A stretch of 6,785 nt of DNA from Candidatus Glassiibacteriota bacterium (GTDB taxonomy: Bacteria; Gemmatimonadota; Glassbacteria; GWA2-58-10): positions 1-6,785 of the forward strand of contig JAFGTO010000394.1 of the NCBI GenBank assembly GCA_016934095.1, written 5' to 3'. This document shows, piece by piece, positions 1 to 4,837 of the stretch. Position 1 is the first letter of the stretch. Every line of letters begins with the position of its first letter. The position numbers and the translations under genes are program-made. The notes beneath the pieces are model-generated. The model worked only from the letters and a program-made list of their open reading frames with translations. It did no database searches and had not been told where the DNA came from.

Positions 1-220
1 TACAGACGCTAAGGAAATAATCCACCTTAAAGGAACCTACTTTTTGTCTTGACAAACCAGGCCACCTCATTATCATAAAAATATCGCCACGATTTCATAA
101 CTTCAAGCATCGGAACAAGTTCAGAGGTGAATCAAATCCCCGGAAAATGTATTTTCTCTCATTCATTTGTTTGTCTTACACTGCGCAGCGATATTTTTAC
201 CTCCGGCTCGCCTGCTTTGA
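1..220. other. AT-rich non-coding flank downstream of the operon
   Basis: About 37% GC by hand count over 1-180, clearly below the coding part. It holds no supported gene on either strand; the only open stretches are under 40 codons and lack ribosome binding sites. It contains the promoter candidate at 49-76 and the palindrome at 43-56. The next gene to the left is outside the window. Confidence 0.7.
49..76 (+). promoter_or_regulatory. Sigma70-like promoter candidate pointing into the operon end
   Basis: A perfect TTGACA (49-54) is followed after 16 nt by TATCAT (71-76), which matches five of six bases of the -10 consensus. The -35 box overlaps a 14-bp palindrome at 43-56. No convincing plus-strand gene follows, so a transcript from here would run antisense into the PorV-like gene. 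Host promoter rules are unknown (Bacteroidota-type sigma factors use other boxes), so this is tentative. Confidence 0.3.
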
Positions 221-250
221 GCGGAAGGGGGCCTCACGGCCCCCTTCCGC
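221..250 (-). terminator. Probable operon-end hairpin (13-bp perfect stem, GNRA-type loop)
   Basis: Arms 221-233 and 238-250 are perfect 13-bp complements separated by 4 nt. Read on the minus strand the loop is GTGA, a GNRA tetraloop in RNA, and the stem can gain a G-U and a G-C pair at its base. It starts 28 nt past the PorV-like stop. No U-tract follows directly (TCAAAG), so it is not a textbook Rho-independent terminator. It may act as a terminator without a U-tail or as a 3'-end barrier against exonucleases. Confidence 0.65.
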
Positions 251-278
251 CCTGAACCGGGATTGCTCCCGCCGGCTG

Positions 279-1520
279 TTAGAAGCCGAAAGTTACGGTG
301 AAGAAGTTGTCCGCACTCAACCTGCCCTTGTTCCTGTAGGCATAGTTGAACTCGATGAACTTTCCGCCCATCAGGCGCTTTATTCCTCCACCGATGCTGA
401 AACCGCGCATGGTCGGATCATCGCCGTGATATGTGTACCCGAACTGGTCGGCGCTCTCCGTGTACTCGTCAGTCTGAATATGCCACCCGGCGCGAAGCGA
501 GGCGGAAATGCTCGGATTGAAGCCGTAGGTCAGCTCCGTGCCCGTGGCATAGCTGATCGGCATGTTGTTGTTGCGCCAGATTTCACCCGAGGCCAGCCAG
601 TTGGTGCTTTCACTGGTGAGCAAGCTGTATGCCAGAGAAAGTTTTACTACGGTCGGCAGGCGGTAGGTGTGGGTCCTGACGTACATCTGACGAGTATTCC
701 TGGCCGAGATGGAATAAGTTGCCAGGTTCTCTCCAGGAAGACTTTCAGCGCTGTTTGAATAATTCTCGTATCCGCTGGGATACTCGCCCGACCTGTCTTC
801 CGCACCTACTTCATGGAGCAGGTTGGGGCCTCTCATGGCGATATTGGTGCCCAGGTTCTGGATGGAAAAGGCCAGCTTGATCCGGCGGTTATACAGCTCG
901 GAATAATATATCCCGCCGGCATCGATGGCAAAGGCGCTGCCGCCTATGTTGTCGTACATGTCCTGGTGGACATATTTCATGTTGATGCCGCCGATAAAAC
1001 GGTCCGAGAAAGTATAGGCCAGTGAGCCGCCCATCTGGTAGTCATAAGCGGAGTAATAACTCCCGGTGCCTTGAGGGCTGGTAACCGTAGTGATCTCCGT
1101 TTCCGGGACATCCAGGTAGCCGAAAAACCCTCCGACCACCACTTTGCTGTCTCCGAGAGGTGTAGCGAAAGCCGCATAACTGTAAGTCAGGTCCATGGTA
1201 TAATCGACCACGGTCAGCATCACCTCTTTCTGCTCCAGAAAACCCAGGCCGGCCGGGTTCCACCAGATGGAGGTGATGTCATCGGCGACAGCCGCGAAAG
1301 CGCTTCCCATCGCAATACCTCGAGCCCCGATGGGAATAGTCAGGAACTCGGCCGCCCTCACCCCGGCAAAGGATGAATTGTCCTGGCGGCCCTGACCGAG
1401 ATATTTGTCTAAGCCGCTGTAATCCTGTCCCGGTACGCCCTGGGCCAGCACGGGAGCCGTGGCGAACGACAGGAATACGAAGACACTTAATAAGCCACTG
1501 ATGGCTATTTTCTTTAACAT
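279..1520 (-). CDS. PorV/PorQ-family outer-membrane beta-barrel protein
   Basis: A 413-residue protein with a signal peptide (MLKK, hydrophobic core, likely cut after 'VLA' at residue 26). The family signature is clear at residues 64-93: 'IGARGIAMGSAFAAVADD' followed by 'WWNPAGLG', the hallmark of PorV/PorQ (FadL-related) barrels. Alternating beta-strands follow ('IKLAFSIQNLG', 'TVVKLSLAYSL') and the chain ends in 'FFTVTFGF', a typical outer-membrane C-terminal Phe. In known T9SS, PorV is the outer-membrane shuttle that binds the sorting domain of cargo and passes it to PorU for surface attachment. Here it lies 70 nt after a gene whose product has such a domain, so it may be a dedicated acceptor for that cargo. 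An extra loop of about 60 residues occupies positions 226-287. It could instead be a general porin-like paralogue; family membership is much surer than the exact role. Confidence 0.9.
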   Translation of the reverse strand: MLKKIAISGLLSVFVFLSFATAPVLAQGVPGQDYSGLDKYLGQGRQDNSSFAGVRAAEFLTIPIGARGIAMGSAFAAVADDITSIWWNPAGLGFLEQKEVMLTVVDYTMDLTYSYAAFATPLGDSKVVVGGFFGYLDVPETEITTVTSPQGTGSYYSAYDYQMGGSLAYTFSDRFIGGINMKYVHQDMYDNIGGSAFAIDAGGIYYSELYNRRIKLAFSIQNLGTNIAMRGPNLLHEVGAEDRSGEYPSGYENYSNSAESLPGENLATYSISARNTRQMYVRTHTYRLPTVVKLSLAYSLLTSESTNWLASGEIWRNNNMPISYATGTELTYGFNPSISASLRAGWHIQTDEYTESADQFGYTYHGDDPTMRGFSIGGGIKRLMGGKFIEFNYAYRNKGRLSADNFFTVTFGF

Positions 1521-1525
1521 GTATT

Positions 1526-1531
1526 ACCTCC
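1526..1531 (-). promoter_or_regulatory. Ribosome binding site of the PorV-like gene
   Basis: The minus strand reads GGAGGT, a near-perfect anti-16S match, 5 nt before the ATG at 1518-1520. The rest of the 70-nt spacer to the cargo stop shows no obvious promoter or terminator, which supports co-transcription with the cargo gene. Confidence 0.85.
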
Positions 1532-1590
1532 GTATCTGCTTCGGGGAATCGGAACCATACCCAAGTGAGTTCATCATCACGGAAGAAGCT

Positions 1591-4500
1591 TTAATTGATG
1601 ACATAGAACCTTCCGGTATAGGTTTCATTCCTCGAGTCCGTCACGTGGTAGAAATAGAGCCCGCTGGCCACGAGCTGGCCGAAACGGTTCCTCAGGTTCC
1701 AGGCCTCGGTCCCGCCGTGGTTGTCATAGCCGGTGTATACGTTGGGTTCGCTCTTGGTCAGGCGGTCCCAGTCCGTGTAGTTACCCCAGCCCTGGCGGTT
1801 GGCGCCGATGTGGTTGAGCACGTTCACCAGCACCCCGCCGAGCGAGTAAATCCTGATAGTACAGGAGCTCGGCAGATTGATGAACTCGATCCTGCGGTTG
1901 GCAGGAGAGAGGTCCAGGAAAGAGGACCCTACGTACGGGTTTGGTACTACCTTTATCTGGCTCAGGTCTGCATCTTCGACATTTATGGAGGAGGCCTTGA
2001 TATCGATCTTCCACTCATCCCCCACATCGAGCGGGTCGGCTCTTTGGGTGAAAACGGTCCCGTCTTCATTGAACGAACCGTAGCAATTGATGATAGTGAA
2101 CTTGGTGCCGGCCGCCGGCATAGCGGTTATATCAGATACTTGCCACGCTATGCCGTTGAGATAAAGTATGAATCCGTCCGTATTATCGGCAGGTATTGTC
2201 TCCAACATCAGATTGGAGCGGTCTGCCTGGGACACACCATTGGCTATCTCATCGTAGAAATCACCAAAAGTGCCGTCCGGCATGAATCCCCATACCTGTT
2301 CATCGGCATATAGACCGAAGGGAACGGTAGTCCCACGGGTCATGTTCACCACATCAACGCTCATGTCGGCTCCCAATGCCTTCCAGGTCACCTCGAACTG
2401 CCCCGAAGTGATCATGGCCCCAATCGCACTTTGCGGACCCCAATTACACTTTACAGCATCTATCAGAGCGAGCGTTCCTCCGGTGTAAGTGCCGGGATCT
2501 GCTTGGTTATGCAGGTTCCCTAGATCCTCACGTATAGAAAAGTCTGTCGCCTCGTAAAGCACGTTAACGACATAGTTGATCCCGTCCTCGTCCGGAGTGC
2601 TCATTAATTGGAACTCTGCATCACTCCAGGTATTCACAATGGCCGTACCTGCCGGACCCATATCATTTTTGCCGCTGTCGAGCAATTTCATTTCTATAGC
2701 ACGATCCAGAAAACGGCATTGTGTTCCTCCTGGTACTATGATTCTACTGGTACCAGCCATATAAATCGTTAAATCCTGGGTGATCTTCTCGTTATTCAAC
2801 ACTTCCAGGGTGATACCGAGCTTGGGCTGGAGGTCCTTGGGTGCCTCGGTAAGCTTGCCGTTGCCGTCTCCGGCAAGCTCCACAGAATGTTCATCTACTG
2901 TGGCGTCGCCTACATAAGTAACCCCCAAAAGAGAGGCCGGCCTGAAATTACTGGCTTCGCTGCGCGGGATCACGGAGTAAAGCTGGTTGCCCGGCCTGTT
3001 CCATGTTTTGCCGCCGGTGTTTTCCGCCGGGGGCAGACTGAAGGCTTCGTTGGTAGCCGGATCATAGTTGATGTCGTATGCCTGCACCGCGTACCAGACT
3101 TTCAGGCCGTTCGCCATGCGGTAGTAGGGCTTGTCGTCCTCCAGCTTGTCAACGTAGAAGAACTGGAGGTTGTTGTCCGTCTTGTTGAAATCGGCGAGCA
3201 GCTCCGAGTGGGAATCGCTCGGTCCCACGAAGCTGCGGTAGATGCGGAAGCCTTCGAAATCATATTCCTGGTAATAGCTGTTGGGGTTCAGGCCGTTTTC
3301 TTCCAGGAAATAGTAGTAAGAATCCGGAGTCTGGAGATTGACATCGCTCCAAGTGATAGTGACCTCCCTGTCTCCAGGGATGATAGTCAGTTGCGGAGTC
3401 TTGGGCGCGCTGGGCAGAGCGAACCCGCTGTTGGTGACAATTTCAGCAATCTCGGCGTAATTTTCCAGGGGAGCCAGGACCTCCTGCATCAGCGGGGCGT
3501 CGATGTTGGCGATGTCCAGGTCCGGGCGGATATAGGAGCTGACGCCCGGAGGAGTGAACATGTAGGCGAAGTCGAAGACGATCGTGTCCCGGGGGGCTAT
3601 GTCGTGCAGCTCTCCATAGCAGACAAAGCGCTGCCAGGTATCGTTACCGCCCCAGACCCACTGGCCCCACCTGCTGTTCTCCGGGCCTATCCTTCCAGGC
3701 CAGCCGCCTACCAGCTCTTCGCCGGTAAAGGGGCTGATCACTCCGTCGTACCAGCCCTGGGGCACGTTCATGGCCGCCCGGTAGCCCTGGCCGTAAGTAA
3801 ACCCGACAAAGACCTGCTTGGTGCCGGAAAATCCGAACTCTTCTTCACCGTGGGTGCATACCACGGTCAGGTCCATCTCCTCGCCCGTGCCGTTGCGCGG
3901 CGGGTTGATCATCTTGAACCCTACCAGCGGGGCGATGGGCGGAGTGAACGCGCCTATTTCCGGCGAGGTCGGATAAACGCAGAAGATCCTTTTTTCCGGA
4001 TGCAGGGCCCAGGTATCGGCGTTTTCCCCGTTATACGAGATCCCGCGCATGCCGTTCATCATCAGCAGGCCGTTCCAGGTATAACCGTTGGGATTGGCCT
4101 TGCCGACTGCCGCATAGTCCGAATTCGAGTTATACTGCTGGTATTCGCTGACGTTCTCCATGTGGATGTGGCCGTAGCAAATGTTGTTGCTCTCGCCGAA
4201 ATCCAGGAAACGCAGGGTCCAGCCCATGTAGAACCCCACCTGCGGGCCGCCCCAGCCGTTAAAGACGTCTCCGCTATGGAAGAACATGGTCTCTCCGGAA
4301 GCGGAGACGTTCGGCGCACCGGAAGCTACGCGGCCGATACGCCCCTCGACCGGCCACAGGTCCAGCTCTTCTTTGTCGAGGGAACTCCAGATGCGGACGT
4401 AGTCTATCTGTCCCGATTTGGCATTTAATTCACCAGCGTTTACCCATTGCATAATTAAGTCATACGACTCGATCGAGCACAGCGGCGCCATCTGGTCGCG

Positions 4501-4779
4501 GATATGCTCCAGACCTATAGTGTCGCCGGGCGAGCCGTCGCCGTCTAAGTCCACGGCCGCGTACGGCCCGAAAGTCCACCCGCCGTCCGTGATATAGTTA
4601 GTCGAGCCTCTGGGAACAGCCAGCCTTCCCCAGGGCATGCACCAGCCCGTTGCTACAGTCCAGCCTAAATTGTTGCCCTGAGATTCTCTTGACGTCATCA
4701 TCTCGGCCGCGGACGGACTCGCCAGGCCGAATGCCAGCAAAGCCAGGGCAAAGAAAATTAGCAGCCTGTGTCTCTTCAT
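1591..4779 (-). CDS. Large secreted protein with Fn3-like module and T9SS-type C-terminal sorting domain
   Basis: A 1062-residue exported protein. Residues 1-25 are a Sec signal peptide (MKRHR, a hydrophobic core, then a likely cut after 'SPSAA'). Residues 26-457 form a Trp/Gly-rich region of unknown function with a calcium-loop-like 'DLDGDGSPGDT' at 77-87. Residues about 458-610 look like a fibronectin type III module with insertions ('REVTITWSD', 'FEGFRIYRS', 'VWYAVQAYD'). Residues 611-941 are a beta-rich region I cannot assign. Residues 942-1062 are a sorting domain of the T9SS/FlgD-like type. Ten cysteines are spread over the chain, which would allow disulfides outside the cytoplasm. I see no catalytic motif of a protease or glycosidase, so an adhesive, structural or ligand-binding role is as likely as an enzyme. 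It sits between a TBDR and a PorV-like gene, which fits a surface-displayed cargo. The start is set by the AGGAG site 7 nt upstream. Exported status is confident; function is unknown. Confidence 0.9.
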   Translation of the reverse strand: MKRHRLLIFFALALLAFGLASPSAAEMMTSRESQGNNLGWTVATGWCMPWGRLAVPRGSTNYITDGGWTFGPYAAVDLDGDGSPGDTIGLEHIRDQMAPLCSIESYDLIMQWVNAGELNAKSGQIDYVRIWSSLDKEELDLWPVEGRIGRVASGAPNVSASGETMFFHSGDVFNGWGGPQVGFYMGWTLRFLDFGESNNICYGHIHMENVSEYQQYNSNSDYAAVGKANPNGYTWNGLLMMNGMRGISYNGENADTWALHPEKRIFCVYPTSPEIGAFTPPIAPLVGFKMINPPRNGTGEEMDLTVVCTHGEEEFGFSGTKQVFVGFTYGQGYRAAMNVPQGWYDGVISPFTGEELVGGWPGRIGPENSRWGQWVWGGNDTWQRFVCYGELHDIAPRDTIVFDFAYMFTPPGVSSYIRPDLDIANIDAPLMQEVLAPLENYAEIAEIVTNSGFALPSAPKTPQLTIIPGDREVTITWSDVNLQTPDSYYYFLEENGLNPNSYYQEYDFEGFRIYRSFVGPSDSHSELLADFNKTDNNLQFFYVDKLEDDKPYYRMANGLKVWYAVQAYDINYDPATNEAFSLPPAENTGGKTWNRPGNQLYSVIPRSEASNFRPASLLGVTYVGDATVDEHSVELAGDGNGKLTEAPKDLQPKLGITLEVLNNEKITQDLTIYMAGTSRIIVPGGTQCRFLDRAIEMKLLDSGKNDMGPAGTAIVNTWSDAEFQLMSTPDEDGINYVVNVLYEATDFSIREDLGNLHNQADPGTYTGGTLALIDAVKCNWGPQSAIGAMITSGQFEVTWKALGADMSVDVVNMTRGTTVPFGLYADEQVWGFMPDGTFGDFYDEIANGVSQADRSNLMLETIPADNTDGFILYLNGIAWQVSDITAMPAAGTKFTIINCYGSFNEDGTVFTQRADPLDVGDEWKIDIKASSINVEDADLSQIKVVPNPYVGSSFLDLSPANRRIEFINLPSSCTIRIYSLGGVLVNVLNHIGANRQGWGNYTDWDRLTKSEPNVYTGYDNHGGTEAWNLRNRFGQLVASGLYFYHVTDSRNETYTGRFYVIN
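1594..1956 (-). other. C-terminal T9SS-like sorting domain of the cargo protein
   Basis: These codons cover residues 942-1062. The domain opens with 'IKVVPNPYV', continues with 'IEFINLPSSCTIRIYSLGG', then 'WNLRNRFGQLVASGLYFYHV', and ends in 'GRFYVIN'. This order (VxPNP, a beta strand with xIRIY, W-x-L-x-x-x-x-G-x-x-VASGxYxY, a final short beta strand) is the known pattern of Por/T9SS type A-like and FlgD-like Ig C-terminal domains in FCB bacteria. In characterised systems this domain is recognised by the T9SS translocon and by PorV, then often cleaved by PorU. Use by a real T9SS here is inferred, as no core T9SS genes are in the window. Confidence 0.85.
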
Positions 4780-4837
4780 AAGATTTCTCCTGCTTGGTTG
4801 ACAGGTTTGTCGCAGAAGCGGATTCGACAAGTCGAAA
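4780..4837 (-). promoter_or_regulatory. Intergenic leader of the cargo gene with nested inverted repeats
   Basis: This 58-nt gap separates the TBDR stop from the cargo start. It contains three overlapping inverted repeats: TTCGAC/GTCGAA (4823-4828 with 4831-4836, 2-nt gap), TTGTCG/CGACAA (4807-4812 with 4825-4830, 12-nt gap) and GACA/TGTC (4800-4803 with 4808-4811). Because the arms overlap, the pairings exclude each other. They could form an RNA switch, a small processing hairpin or a DNA operator. The stems are short (4-6 bp), so function is uncertain. Confidence 0.35.
4786..4791 (-). promoter_or_regulatory. Ribosome binding site of the cargo gene
   Basis: The minus strand reads AGGAGA, with 7 nt between AGGAG and the ATG at 4777-4779. 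This site decides the start: the in-frame TTG 51 nt upstream (codon ending at 4830) would put a charged, non-signal sequence ahead of an excellent signal peptide. Confidence 0.85.

Noticed and set aside
27..110. Minus-strand 27-codon open frame (MLEVMKSWRYFYDNEVAWF...)
   Set aside because: The composition looks protein-like, but there is no Shine-Dalgarno sequence before either ATG and it lies after the operon hairpin. Too short to support without homologues.
147..758. Plus-strand open frame of 203 codons starting in the downstream flank
   Set aside because: It runs through the terminal hairpin and antisense to the PorV-like gene, and no ribosome site precedes the start. The promoter candidate at 49-76 alone is not enough to support it.
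1459..2313. Plus-strand open frame of 284 codons across the PorV-like/cargo junction
   Set aside because: It spans two real minus-strand genes and their spacer and has no recognisable protein features.
2837..2872. 'GDGNGKLTE' in the cargo as a second EF-hand
   Set aside because: Position 1 is Ala instead of Asp and position 12 is Pro instead of Glu, so the loop lacks essential calcium ligands.
2852..2879. 9-bp perfect inverted repeat (AGCTTGCCG / CGGCAAGCT, 10-nt gap) inside the cargo gene
   Set aside because: It lies in the middle of the coding frame, encodes ordinary residues (ELAG...GKL) and has no U-tract; most likely chance.
2887..4428. Open frame of 513 codons on the plus strand opposite the cargo gene
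   Set aside because: It is fully antisense to a gene with a signal peptide, ribosome site and recognisable domains. Its translation is a Val/Asp/Glu/Arg-rich mix without family features, as expected for the reverse of a GC-biased gene.
4780..4830. Upstream TTG start for the cargo gene adding 17 residues
   Set aside because: The ATG at 4779 has an AGGAG site at ideal spacing and begins a classic signal peptide; the extension would place about 17 polar residues before it.
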